From Estrella lausannensis (GTDB taxonomy: Bacteria; Chlamydiota; Chlamydiia; Chlamydiales; Criblamydiaceae): a DNA stretch of 64,000 bases. The translations under genes were made by a program, and so were the position numbers. The stretch lies in the NCBI RefSeq assembly GCF_900000175.1, contig NZ_CWGJ01000026.1, positions 146,956 to 210,955 of the forward strand, written 5' to 3'. The notes beneath the pieces were generated by a model. The model was not told where the DNA came from, made no database searches, and saw nothing but the letters and a program-made list of their open reading frames with translations. This document shows positions 54,129 through 63,649 of the stretch, one piece after another (positions within the stretch are counted from its first letter, which is position 1; every line of letters starts with the position of its first letter).

Positions 54129-56324
54129 TTAAGCGATCTGTATCCTACCTAGCGGCTGGATACGAATCTCCGGAATGATCTCCTGATAGGAAACTACGGA
54201 TATGTCGGTAAATTCCATTTCGATCAGTTTCCTGACGAAACGCCTGACGTCAATCGCCGTCAGGATAACAGGAGGCTGCCCTCCCGGAGGGGGCGGCGCC
54301 ACGGTGTTGCGCACTCCTTGGAGAATAAGCTGTACAGAGTCGGGGTCCAACGCAAGATAGGAACCGGCCGAGGTCTGCTTGATCGCTCCTCTTACCATAT
54401 CTTCAATTTCAGGATCCAGGATGTACACCGATAGCACAGACTGGCCCTGAGAGTATTTATAGCTGATGTAGCGCTTCAGCGACGAGCGGACATACTCGGT
54501 GAGCAAAACCGTATCTTTTTCAGTTTGCGCCCACTCACTCAGCGCCTCAAGAATCGTCCTTAAGTCCTTGATCGAGATCTGCTCCTGAATAAGACGTTTG
54601 AAAATGTCGGTCATTTTCTGCAGCGGAATCAGTCTCGTCACTTCCTTGACCAGATCAGGGAAGGATTTTTCCATAAACTCCAGCATCGATTTCACTTCCT
54701 GGATACCGACAAATTCGTTGGCATAGTGCCTGAAGAAGTAAGAAAGGTGCAGAATCATCACCTCAAGCGACTGCCAGTATTTGATGCCGGCGTTATCCAA
54801 AAGTTCGATGTTCTTGTCCTCAACCCAAAGAGAGGGGAGGCCAAGAGAGTTTTTATAGGTCACGAAAGCTAAGTTGTAGCGCGATAGGTTCTCTTCGTTT
54901 TCGTTCGTTAAAACGTGGCCTTTCAGCACTTTACCGCGGATGATCGGCACCTCGTTCAAGTGGATGGAATACTCATCTTGCTGAAGAATCGGCGAGTCGG
55001 TTCTGACGTGGACGCCAGGGAACCTGACGCCAAGGTCGGCATAAAGCGCCTGCCGCATTTTGGGGATCATCACGTCGACGAAGCTTGATCCTTTGACCTT
55101 TTGCGCTTCGCGGATCTCATCGGAGAGGGCCGCACCGCACTCCAGGATAACCGGCAGCGTTAGGGCATAGTTATCAACCCCGCCGCCCGTGATCGCCTGG
55201 TGCTCGGGAACGCTCGTCTTTTTAGTCGTCTTGGGCGCTGCCGCTCCCCCCTTCGACGAGGAGATGGTGCTGCCGCCGGAGCTAAGTCCAGTGGAGGTGC
55301 CGCCTTCTGCCTGAGCCTGCTCTTCAGTCCACAGTGCATAGGAAATCAGGCCAAGACCCGCTGCCAGAAGGAGGAAGGGGGCTGCCGGGAAGCCTGGCAC
55401 AGCGGCCATACCGACAAGAAAGCTTGCAGAAAGCATTAGAGCTTTGGGCTGTTTGAACAACTGTCCGGAAATCTCGGCACCGAGCGCCGTGTCGCCCTTG
55501 TCTGAGGTGACCCTGGTCGTTACGATACCGGCCGAAATGGAGATCAACAGCGCTGGGATCTGCGAGATCAGACCGTCACCTATTGACAAAATGGAGAATT
55601 TGTTGACTGACGACATGGCGTCCATGCCCATCATGGTCATCCCGATGACGATACCGCCGATAACGTTGATCAAAGTGATGACGATACCTGCGATGGCATC
55701 CCCTTTGACGAACTTCATCGCACCATCCATAGCACCGTACAGTTGGCTCTCTTTCTGGATGACAAGCCTTTTTTCCCGTGCCTGGTTGGCATCGAGTATG
55801 CCTGCCCTCATGTCAGCATCGATACTCATCTGTTTACCGGGCATGGCGTCCAGTGTAAATCTCGCGGCGACCTCGGCGACACGTTCGGCACCTTTCGTGA
55901 TAACGATGAAGTTAACCAAGGTGATGATCAAGAAGATGATACCCCCGACGACGAAGTTTCCCCCGATGACGAATTGGCCGAACTGCTCGATCAACTCTCC
56001 GGCGTAGGCGTGCAGGAGGATCTGACGGGTGGAGGCGATGTTAAGGCCAAGACGGTAAAGCGTTGTAATCAGCAAGAGCGAGGGAAAGATCGACAGGTGG
56101 AGGGCTGAGGGAATGTACATCGCGACCATCAGAAGCGAAACGGAGATCGCTAAGTTGACAGCCAGCAAGAAGTCTATAATGTGGGGGTTGATCGGCAAGA
56201 TGATCATGCCGAGGATGCAAATGATGATGATAGCCAAGGCCACGTCGGCGCTTTTGGTGATCGCGCCTCCTTCGCCTGCTAGCCTTGCCGCAATGCCGTC
56301 GAGTACCTTCTTGATTGCTTCCAT
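54129..56324 (-). CDS. sctV: Type III secretion export gate protein SctV (CdsV/LcrD)
   Basis: SctV forms the nonameric export gate of the injectisome in the inner membrane. The 731-residue protein has eight transmembrane helices in the first 350 residues with the FHIPEP-family segments FPSLLLITTLYRLGLNIAST and KGAERVAEVAARFTLDAMPG KQMSID in the cytoplasmic loop. A Ser/Gly/Thr-rich linker (about 340-370) precedes the large cytoplasmic domain. Homologous to CT090. Confidence 0.95.
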   Translation of the reverse strand: MEAIKKVLDGIAARLAGEGGAITKSADVALAIIIICILGMIILPINPHIIDFLLAVNLAISVSLLMVAMYIPSALHLSIFPSLLLITTLYRLGLNIASTRQILLHAYAGELIEQFGQFVIGGNFVVGGIIFLIITLVNFIVITKGAERVAEVAARFTLDAMPGKQMSIDADMRAGILDANQAREKRLVIQKESQLYGAMDGAMKFVKGDAIAGIVITLINVIGGIVIGMTMMGMDAMSSVNKFSILSIGDGLISQIPALLISISAGIVTTRVTSDKGDTALGAEISGQLFKQPKALMLSASFLVGMAAVPGFPAAPFLLLAAGLGLISYALWTEEQAQAEGGTSTGLSSGGSTISSSKGGAAAPKTTKKTSVPEHQAITGGGVDNYALTLPVILECGAALSDEIREAQKVKGSSFVDVMIPKMRQALYADLGVRFPGVHVRTDSPILQQDEYSIHLNEVPIIRGKVLKGHVLTNENEENLSRYNLAFVTYKNSLGLPSLWVEDKNIELLDNAGIKYWQSLEVMILHLSYFFRHYANEFVGIQEVKSMLEFMEKSFPDLVKEVTRLIPLQKMTDIFKRLIQEQISIKDLRTILEALSEWAQTEKDTVLLTEYVRSSLKRYISYKYSQGQSVLSVYILDPEIEDMVRGAIKQTSAGSYLALDPDSVQLILQGVRNTVAPPPPGGQPPVILTAIDVRRFVRKLIEMEFTDISVVSYQEIIPEIRIQPLGRIQIA

Positions 56325-56413
56325 CTCTATTCCTATTGCTTACAACTCGGCACAGTAATCTTTTGAATTACATCTATATCTGTTATTTTATTGCACTTTC
56401 ATTCAAATTGCAA

Positions 56414-57490
56414 CTATTCGGCTACATAATTCCCAGCGTTTTCGGGGTCGTTCTGCAGTTTTTGCACCCAGCGGATAATTTCGGCTACGGCTTCGTAAGT
56501 GTCTTCGGGGACGAACTCGTATAGATCCCCATCCTCCCACAGTTTATGAGCAAGACCGATATTTCGCACAACAGGAACATCGTTTTTCTTGGCGATCTCG
56601 ATCATGCGTTCAGCAAGTATTCCTTCACCCATCGCTACAATAAAGGGCGCCGGGTCGATCTCCCGTTGGTATCCCAAAGCGATTGCGAGGTGTGTCGGGT
56701 TGGTGACAACAGCGCTCGCACCCTTGACGCCGCCCCCCGGGCCTTCCGAGTACGCGATTTCCTGGGCGATCTTCTTTCGCTCTCCCTTGATGTGAGGGTC
56801 GCCTTCTGTGTTTTTATACTCCTGTTTCAGCTCAAATTTTTCCATTTTCATCTCATTGGCGAAGTTTCTCTTTTGGAATACAAAGTCGAGAACCGCCACG
56901 AAGATGAAAAAGATACCCACCTGCAAGACCACGTCCATTAGAAAGTTGTAGTAGACCCATAGGGCGACGTCCGCTTGGTGGTTGACTGTTGTGATCAACG
57001 TCGGTATCGACTTCATCATCACCCGGTAAATCAGCCAGGAAGCGATTGTGATCTTGAAGACCGACTTTACCAGCTCGAACAGGGTCTTTACCTTAAACTT
57101 TGATTTCAAATTCTGGATCGGGTCGAATTTTTTAATATCAAACTTGAAAGCTTCTAAAGCAAGAACCGGGCCAACTGAAAGGAAATTGATGGTCATGCCC
57201 ACAATGGACACTAAGAACATGACCGGAATGGAACAGAGGAAGATGATCATGAAGCCTTCGGAAAATCCGTTGGAAATATAGACTTCCAGGTTTTGGCGGG
57301 GAACCATGTCGAAGATGCCTGTAAGAAAGGTACTTATCTTGGTGTAGATAGCACCCAGCATGCCCATCGTGATCCAGATGGAGGCAATAAAGGTAAAAGC
57401 GGAGGGAAGGTCTTGCGACTTGGCGACTTGTCCCTTTTTTCTGGCATCCCTTAGTTTTTTAGGACTCGCCTTTTCTGTTTTTTCTCCCAT
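56414..57490 (-). CDS. sctU: Type III secretion switch protein SctU (CdsU/YscU)
   Basis: SctU controls substrate switching of the injectisome. The 358-residue protein has four transmembrane helices and a C-terminal cytoplasmic domain with the self-cleaving NPTH motif (Asn264), followed by LAIALGYQREIDPAPFIVAM. It opens with GEKTEKASPKKLRDARKKGQ, the family's N-terminal signature. sctV starts 89 bases downstream. Homologous to CT091. Confidence 0.96.
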   Translation of the reverse strand: MGEKTEKASPKKLRDARKKGQVAKSQDLPSAFTFIASIWITMGMLGAIYTKISTFLTGIFDMVPRQNLEVYISNGFSEGFMIIFLCSIPVMFLVSIVGMTINFLSVGPVLALEAFKFDIKKFDPIQNLKSKFKVKTLFELVKSVFKITIASWLIYRVMMKSIPTLITTVNHQADVALWVYYNFLMDVVLQVGIFFIFVAVLDFVFQKRNFANEMKMEKFELKQEYKNTEGDPHIKGERKKIAQEIAYSEGPGGGVKGASAVVTNPTHLAIALGYQREIDPAPFIVAMGEGILAERMIEIAKKNDVPVVRNIGLAHKLWEDGDLYEFVPEDTYEAVAEIIRWVQKLQNDPENAGNYVAE

Positions 57491-57997
57491 AGGGACTAAA
57501 CTCCGGTAATGTTTGTTAAATGTCTGAATCTATCCTCTCTCGAGGCTAGAAAGCTCCCGGCAATTGAGGCCCGAAGGTAGAAAACACCACCCGATAGTTA
57601 CATAGCAGATAAGCGAAGCAAAATCCAGACAAACGCACTCTTACTCATCACCATTATTAGTATACCCCCCAAAAGAGGGGAGTGTCAAGGAAAAAGTCGA
57701 TTTTTCGGGTGGAAACACCCTATTTGGGGAGTGGGGTTCCAAAGGATTTCTTAAAAAGAAAGTTTCGTGGTATTCTTGATCCCGCTACCTTTAGAATCTC
57801 TTAAAGGATTTGGTTTCTGTCGATTTTGGGTTCAATACTCTATAAGAGACTGTTCACAAACTGTAATCGACGAAATCCAAATCCGTTAACAGGCTCTTGG
57901 AGCCTTCTTCTCAGCTCGGATTCTCTGAGTTGAGTTTGTGGACTGTCTTTTGAAGTTTAAGTAGCAGGCGAAATTTGATCTTAAGAATGGAGTAGAT
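57491..57997. repeat. Divergent gap with family B repeats
   Basis: Between sctU and ychF. TAAGAGACTGTTCACAAACT (57843 onward) and TCCGTTAACAGGCTCTTGG (to about 57900) form a family B copy, and a further GAGTTTGTGGACTGTCTTTT arm lies at about 57931-57950. Promoters of both genes must lie here but are not called. No gene is supported. Confidence 0.5.
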
Positions 57998-59092
57998 ATG
58001 CCAGGCCTTTCATGCGGAATTGTCGGTCTTCCCAATGTCGGAAAATCGACCCTTTTTAATTTCTTAACATCAAACATTGCCCCTGCCTCCAACTATCCAT
58101 TTTGCACAATTGATCCCAATGTCGGCATTGTGGAACTGGTGGATCCGAGGCTGGAAACTCTCTCCGCCCTCTCAGGCAGCAAGAAGATCATCTACGCGAC
58201 AGTGCAGTTCGTTGATATTGCAGGCCTTGTGGCCGGAGCGTCCAAAGGTGAGGGGCTCGGCAACAAATTCCTGGCCAACATCCGCGAGACTGATGCCATA
58301 TTGCACATGGTGCGCTGCTTTGAGTCGGATGAGATCATCCACGTTTCCGGCGGTGTCGATCCCGTCCGTGATATCGAAGTGATCAACTTAGAGCTCATCT
58401 TGTCTGACTTGCAGATGTGTCAAAATATACTGCCCAAGCTTGAAAAGCAGGCGAAGGGCAAAAAAGACATGGAAGCGGCAGTCTTGGTGCTCAAGCAGGC
58501 AGAGGAACATCTTAACGAGAGCAAGCCGCTCAGAAGTTTGAAGCTGGACGAGGCGGGCGACAAGATTTTGAAAAGTTATTCTTTCCTTACGAAGAAGCCT
58601 ATTCTTTATGTCGCCAACGTATCGGATGATGCTCTTCCAAGCTATGACAACCCGTATGTCAGGCAAGTGCGGGAGTATGCCGCGAAAGAGGGGAGCCCAG
58701 TCGTGCCTATCTGCGCCAAGATCGAAGAGGAAATCTCGCAGTTGCCCAAAGAGGAAAGGAAAGAGTTTCTGGAAAGCTTGGGACTCGATGAGTCGGGCCT
58801 TAACAAGTTAGTCAGAGCCTCCTTTGAGCTCTTGGGACTGATCACCTACATTACGACCGGAGAGATCGAGACCAGAGCTTGGACCATCCGGAAAGGCACT
58901 TCAGCGCAAGCGGCCGCAGGCGAGATCCACTCCGACATCGAAAAGGGATTCATCCGCGCAGAGGTCGTCGGCTACGATGATATGGTCTCTTGTAAGGGAA
59001 GAGTGGGAGCTCGGGAAGCCGGAAAGGCACGCAGCGAAGGGAAGGAGTATATTGTCCAAGATGGCGATGTCATTCTCTTCATGCACAATTAA
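57998..59092 (+). CDS. ychF: Ribosome-binding ATPase/GTPase YchF
   Basis: YchF (OLA1 family) binds ribosomes and hydrolyses ATP. The 364-residue protein has the P-loop [15 protein letters not shown] at the start, the G3-like [20 protein letters not shown], a coiled-coil insert (about 130-200) and the C-terminal TGS domain ending [16 protein letters not shown]. The gene next to sctU in C. trachomatis is CT092 ychF. A hairpin terminator follows. Confidence 0.97.
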   Translation: MPGLSCGIVGLPNVGKSTLFNFLTSNIAPASNYPFCTIDPNVGIVELVDPRLETLSALSGSKKIIYATVQFVDIAGLVAGASKGEGLGNKFLANIRETDAILHMVRCFESDEIIHVSGGVDPVRDIEVINLELILSDLQMCQNILPKLEKQAKGKKDMEAAVLVLKQAEEHLNESKPLRSLKLDEAGDKILKSYSFLTKKPILYVANVSDDALPSYDNPYVRQVREYAAKEGSPVVPICAKIEEEISQLPKEERKEFLESLGLDESGLNKLVRASFELLGLITYITTGEIETRAWTIRKGTSAQAAAGEIHSDIEKGFIRAEVVGYDDMVSCKGRVGAREAGKARSEGKEYIVQDGDVILFMHN

Positions 59093-59105
59093 TTTTTATG
59101 CGGAC

Positions 59106-59127
59106 GAGGGAGCTGTGCTCCCTCTTT
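59106..59127 (+). terminator. Rho-independent terminator after ychF
   Basis: GAGGGAGC and GCTCCCTC pair across a three-base loop and are followed by TTTC and a T-rich stretch. Confidence 0.75.
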
Positions 59128-59183
59128 CATTCTCTTTTTCTTCCATTTAACCCCTTATTTGCCTATATCCTCTCTTTTAGAGA

Positions 59184-59356
59184 CCGTACTAAAACAAATC
59201 ATGTAATTTCAGTTTTAGCGTATTCTCTTAGACCTAAATTGTCTCAAAATTGAAAAATTGCAAGTTACTCCACATCTCTAATATTAGATGACTTGCAATC
59301 TTTCAGTCTTGGGGTGCGTTCAAAGCCCTAATGCTGAATTTTGAGAGGCTTCCGTT
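59184..59356. repeat. Degenerate family B and family A repeats before the BTB-LRR gene
   Basis: AGAGACCGTACTAAAAC...GTTTTAGCGTATTCTCTTAG (59180-59231) is a worn family B pair. From 59229 to about 59356 a worn family A copy keeps CAAGTTACTCC, the TCTAATATTAGATGACTTG core and GAATTTTGAGAGGCTTCCG, but lacks the TATACCG ends. Its right end overlaps the first possible ATG (59331) of the next gene. Confidence 0.55.
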
Positions 59357-59378
59357 AAAACACGAAAGAGGATTCACC

Positions 59379-60860
59379 TTGGATTTTCCTGCCCAGCTTC
59401 CAGAAAGTCTTGCGTATGTCAAGGACGCGTCTGATGACAAAGAACTGGTAGAACTTGCAGCTAAAGACTTGAGAACGTTGACGACGTTTTTCGAGATAGC
59501 GGCCGCTGATGAATCATGGCCCATGGCTCACCCTCAAGCGACCCGCGAAATGCTCGAAAGGCTTTCGTTCCATTTCCTTGAAGGGAATCTGTCGCAGGAG
59601 CTTGCCGACAGGACCGCTTATGCCGTAAGGAGCCATCCGGTAAATCTGCTCTCCAAGGTCCCAAGGGATCTGAATATCCAATTGAAAGATGCCACCGTGC
59701 AGGTCAGCTCCCTTCTGCTGGGTACCCTAAGCCCGCTTTTTGCAACGCTCCTTTCGTCGGCAGACAAGGCGCCTGACGGCAAGTGGATAGAACTTCCGCT
59801 CATCCCGGTCGATGTCTTCAAGATGATTGAAGACTATATGGAGACGGGGCGCTCTGAAGATCTTTGGAAAATGGAATACCCTGTCGTCTTGGAAGTGTAT
59901 AAATCAGCGATCGAATGGGAGATCGGTGGGTTGCCGGAGGAGGCCGCGGGCATCTTAAAACGCTACGTGACGCAGGCTAACTTCATCGGTCTGATCAAAG
60001 AGTGCATGAAAAACAGATGGCTCGCTTTTTATGCCGAAGTGTTGAAAATCGCCAACACCTACGACCTGGGTGTCCAGTTCACCTTTTCCGATATTGAGTT
60101 CCTGGAAATCGAATTTAACGATTATCGGGAGTCGGCTATCGATATTTTCGAAGAGCTGCGCCCATGGATCACGCACTTGGGATTTTTTGGGCCCATCGTT
60201 GACGATCCGCGTTTTACCCACATCATCACCTCGATGAGGCAGCTTGTGGGATTGCGTTTAAATGAAGTGAAAGCGTTCACCAATCGATTCTTAGATATTC
60301 CTTCCACCCTCGAGGAGTTAGATATTTCTCAAAACCCCTGGCTGACAAGCGATGACCTCAAAATCTTGGTCGAACAATGCCCAAACATCAAGCGGCTGAA
60401 TTTGAAAAACGATACCGGAATAGACTACAAGGGGTTTGGGTATTTGAAAAAGCTTTCGGATCTTGAGTCGCTGACCTTGACCAAATGCTATCAGGTTAAC
60501 GAAGACGATCTGTTGTTGATCTGTCAGGGCTGTCCGAAACTACTCCATCTTGATTTGGAAGGGTGTGAGCGCTTATCGGGAAAATCGTTTGAAACTCTTT
60601 CTAGGCTTTTGCAGCGACTAGAGGTGCTTAGCATTGCAAGACTGCCCATTACCGATGCGGAGCTGATCGATTTGGCCCACAGGCTCAAAAATTTAAATCA
60701 GCTTAACTTAGAGCGGTGCGACTCCTTTTCAGACAGCGGCATCATCGAGGCAGTTCAGTCTAGCTTCTCTTTGAAGCACCTAAAGCTTAAGCACACACCG
60801 GTTTCTGCGGGTGCAAAAGAGAAAATAGCGTCGATACGTCCCGCGCTTGAGATCGATTAA
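59379..60860 (+). CDS. BTB/POZ and leucine-rich repeat protein
   Basis: Residues about 95-170 match a BTB/POZ domain: NIQLKDATVQVSSLLLGTLS with PLFATLLSS and IELPLIPVDVFKMIEDYMET, as in 'V.l....F.vHk.vL...S.yF...' and the following helix pair. Residues about 280-490 contain seven or eight leucine-rich repeats of the F-box/LRR type (CPNIKRLNLKND, CPKLLHLDLEGCERLSGKSF, LKNLNQLNLERCDSFSD). BTB proteins bind Cullin-3, so this should mimic a ubiquitin ligase adaptor. I prefer TTG 59379 (AGAGG 7 bases upstream); the in-frame ATG 59331 lies inside a worn repeat. Secretion is inference. Confidence 0.78.
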   Translation: MDFPAQLPESLAYVKDASDDKELVELAAKDLRTLTTFFEIAAADESWPMAHPQATREMLERLSFHFLEGNLSQELADRTAYAVRSHPVNLLSKVPRDLNIQLKDATVQVSSLLLGTLSPLFATLLSSADKAPDGKWIELPLIPVDVFKMIEDYMETGRSEDLWKMEYPVVLEVYKSAIEWEIGGLPEEAAGILKRYVTQANFIGLIKECMKNRWLAFYAEVLKIANTYDLGVQFTFSDIEFLEIEFNDYRESAIDIFEELRPWITHLGFFGPIVDDPRFTHIITSMRQLVGLRLNEVKAFTNRFLDIPSTLEELDISQNPWLTSDDLKILVEQCPNIKRLNLKNDTGIDYKGFGYLKKLSDLESLTLTKCYQVNEDDLLLICQGCPKLLHLDLEGCERLSGKSFETLSRLLQRLEVLSIARLPITDAELIDLAHRLKNLNQLNLERCDSFSDSGIIEAVQSSFSLKHLKLKHTPVSAGAKEKIASIRPALEID

Positions 60861-60961
60861 GGGCTTCTTCGGTATAACAGCTGGATGGTTTTTCGAGTCA
60901 GAGTTTCTGCTTCGAGAGAGGAGAAAGCTATATGCTAAAAATTTAATTCAGAGACAGTCTC

Positions 60962-63649
60962 TTAGTTATCCCACATCTCTTTCGTGAACTTGCTCGCGAC
61001 ATGAATAAACGAATCGACCGGTTTGCCATTGATTTTGCCGTCTACAATAACGCCTTGCGCCGTCAGCTTTTCCACCAGAACGTCTTTATTTTCTTGTGTC
61101 TGGCAGACAATGCCTCGAATCATTGCGGGGGGAACGGTGTTTTTGACCATGATCTCGTTGTTGTAGTTGTCGGTCATTTCGGCTAATTCCGGCAGGTTTT
61201 TTCTTCCTGCGTAAATTGAGTAGTCGTTGTGATCGGGGTTCTTTACGCCATATTCATCGGTTTTGTAGCCATATGCTCCGGTGTTGCAGACATCGAGGTC
61301 ATAGAGCATTTGATATGTGCCAGAGAAGGTGAAATCTCCTCCATATGTATCCGCTAGCTTGCCTTTCGCCGTCTTGTCGTTGATCAGTCGGGTGAACACA
61401 TGATCCCCGCCTCCAGTACGTAAGTCCTTCTCGGAGGAGGCGCCTTCCACAAACAGTCCTGCCTGGAATCTGTCCTGGGAGGCAAGGGCGCCATATTTCA
61501 TCATCAAAACAACTGTATCGGCGGCATCTGAAGCGGGTACGTAACTGCCGACGCCTGCCATGAGGCCATAGGCTCCCTTTTTTCGCATCAGCATGCCGAT
61601 ATCGTTAATAGAGAATGTTGTTTTCCCTGGATATATTTCCTTTTTCTCGATTAGCTCAGGATTGTCTTCGTATTTCTTGAACACATCCTTCATCTCGGGT
61701 ACTTCCGCTTCGATCTTCTGCCTAAGCATATCCAAAGGCATCTCATAAAACTCTTTGGTTTTTTCCATTTTAGTGGCTTGTTGAGGGTAGTAGGTACGGA
61801 ATATCAGAGCCGTCTTGAGACGCTCCTCATCCATGGGGCGCTGCTCATTGAGTATGGGGCCGACACCCAGCATCGTCAGCATCTGATGGACTTGCTGCTC
61901 AGCCTTTCCCTCGGGAAGGTCTGCTTTGACCAGTACTTTAATGTTGTTGAAAAGGCATCCAAACTCTTTGTTGTTACCGATGATCACGGATCCGACCCCC
62001 CCGAATTCAATCTGGATGGCCGTTGCTTCGTAAGGAGTATAGCCGTCTTCTACCGCAAATGAACCATCCGGCTTTTTACCAAGAAAGGTATCTTTCACTT
62101 CGGTAATGCGCACCTTACCCTTGAGTTCAGCAGGAAGGGAAGCTTCGAAGGCAGCCAAGTTGTTTTGGATGTTCAATAAGTGTTCTTGAAGATCCTGCCT
62201 TGCAAACCTGCTGAGTTTGAAATCGAGTTGTGTTATCTCATTTCCATTGATTGTGCGGTTGGAGGCTCTCAAAGATCCTCCCTTCAAAATTCCTGTATCC
62301 AACCCTGAGAAGTGCGCAGGGAGAAGGGGGCTTTTTTGTGCTTGTTGTCCGAAAGCGACAGCCTGGCTCATATTGTGTAGCTTGCTGCTTGCTGCCGGGC
62401 CGGCAAAGGAGGCTGCATTTGCTCTCGCCTCGAAGGCCTTGGTGACGTCGCCCGCGGCTTCGAATTGGTCGGCAGCCCTGCAGTAGAGGTCGTGGAGGGT
62501 GGTTAGCTGGGGACCTCCCTCTTGTCCACTAGATGGAAGATTAGATTTAAGTTTTTCTGCGGCAGCCAGGAACTCTTCGGCCGAAACAGAGAGGCCCCTC
62601 GAGGTCATTCCCAAAAGTTCTTCCGGCGTGGCTTTGCCAATTTGTTTTTTTTGCGCGTCCTCAGGCAACGGCGAGTTTTTGATTTGCCAATCGTAATGAA
62701 ACTTTTCCGCATCGTAAGGGGTTATGACTTGATCCTGTGCGGTAAGAGCACTTCGTTCTTTGAAGGGGGAAATCGTGAAATCAGAACCCGTCGATACTGT
62801 GGTAGCTTGGTTGATGGAGAGCTGGGGCGTGAGATCGACCCCTTGAGCAGTCGGTGTCTTTGTGGGGGCCTGTCCCTCAGCTTTTGTTTTGCCTGCAAGC
62901 AGTTTCACTCTGGACTTAACAATTGGCTGAGTTGTCTCTGTAGCGGGGGAGGAGATCCTGGAGAAAAATTTCGGAATGGAAGCGAAGAAGCTTCCGATCG
63001 ATTTAAACAAATGGGCAATCCGGCCACCTAGGGAGAACTTTTTAGCGGAGAGGGTCCTCTGGCTTTCCTCGATGTCTTTTAGAGCGGCTCCTGCCAGCGT
63101 CTCGACGTTATCTGAAGTTTTTTTAACCAACGCTTCCTTGGCTTTGGTCATCTCCTCGACGATTTCACTCTTGAAGGCCATGACGGCGGCAAGGGTGGTG
63201 GTATCATCTGGAATTGTTTTGGAATAAACCGGGTTCCCGAGCTCGGATATGGTGATCGTTTTGTCGTGCTCGTTCTGTTTGAGAGTAAAAAAGCGACTTG
63301 GCGCGTTGGGGTGGGTAATGTTCAGAAGCACATCTCCGTTGCTTTGGGGAGACGCAATGCCGAAAACGTTCATTTGCGCGGCTGTGTTGATTTGGCAAAT
63401 TTTGTTCTGGAAGGCATTTCCTGTAATTGCCTTGCCGTCTACCTCAGAAAACTTCTTCTCGTAAGCTTTAACAGCTTTTAGAAGCGCGCCCGCCCCTTTT
63501 TGATCGGTGCCAGCGTTATTTTTTATGTAGCTTAATCTTTCCTTCAGGACGTAGATTTGGTCACTTTGCTGGGAGGGAGTGAGTTTTTCGAAGTTGCTCA
63601 CCATGATGTCGACAGCTTTTTTAAGTTCGAACTCTTTGCCGCCTTGCAT
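60962..63649 (-). CDS. Large effector candidate with unassigned C-terminal enzyme-like domain
   Basis: An 895-residue protein without a signal peptide. Residues 1-90 repeat the N-terminal block of the fragment upstream. Residues about 200-235 hold helices and a short hydrophobic stretch. The C-terminal 400 residues look enzymatic: SQDRFQAGLFVEGASSEKDL, TGGGDHVFTRLIND, LYDLDVCNTGAYGYKTDEYG and NNEIMVKNTVPPAMIRGIV. The order of a conserved His/Arg block, a Tyr-rich block and an Asn-Glu strand loosely resembles ADP-ribosyltransferase folds, but I cannot assign it. The ATG at 63649 has AAGG upstream. A worn family B arm lies just after the stop. Confidence 0.6.
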   Translation of the reverse strand: MQGGKEFELKKAVDIMVSNFEKLTPSQQSDQIYVLKERLSYIKNNAGTDQKGAGALLKAVKAYEKKFSEVDGKAITGNAFQNKICQINTAAQMNVFGIASPQSNGDVLLNITHPNAPSRFFTLKQNEHDKTITISELGNPVYSKTIPDDTTTLAAVMAFKSEIVEEMTKAKEALVKKTSDNVETLAGAALKDIEESQRTLSAKKFSLGGRIAHLFKSIGSFFASIPKFFSRISSPATETTQPIVKSRVKLLAGKTKAEGQAPTKTPTAQGVDLTPQLSINQATTVSTGSDFTISPFKERSALTAQDQVITPYDAEKFHYDWQIKNSPLPEDAQKKQIGKATPEELLGMTSRGLSVSAEEFLAAAEKLKSNLPSSGQEGGPQLTTLHDLYCRAADQFEAAGDVTKAFEARANAASFAGPAASSKLHNMSQAVAFGQQAQKSPLLPAHFSGLDTGILKGGSLRASNRTINGNEITQLDFKLSRFARQDLQEHLLNIQNNLAAFEASLPAELKGKVRITEVKDTFLGKKPDGSFAVEDGYTPYEATAIQIEFGGVGSVIIGNNKEFGCLFNNIKVLVKADLPEGKAEQQVHQMLTMLGVGPILNEQRPMDEERLKTALIFRTYYPQQATKMEKTKEFYEMPLDMLRQKIEAEVPEMKDVFKKYEDNPELIEKKEIYPGKTTFSINDIGMLMRKKGAYGLMAGVGSYVPASDAADTVVLMMKYGALASQDRFQAGLFVEGASSEKDLRTGGGDHVFTRLINDKTAKGKLADTYGGDFTFSGTYQMLYDLDVCNTGAYGYKTDEYGVKNPDHNDYSIYAGRKNLPELAEMTDNYNNEIMVKNTVPPAMIRGIVCQTQENKDVLVEKLTAQGVIVDGKINGKPVDSFIHVASKFTKEMWDN

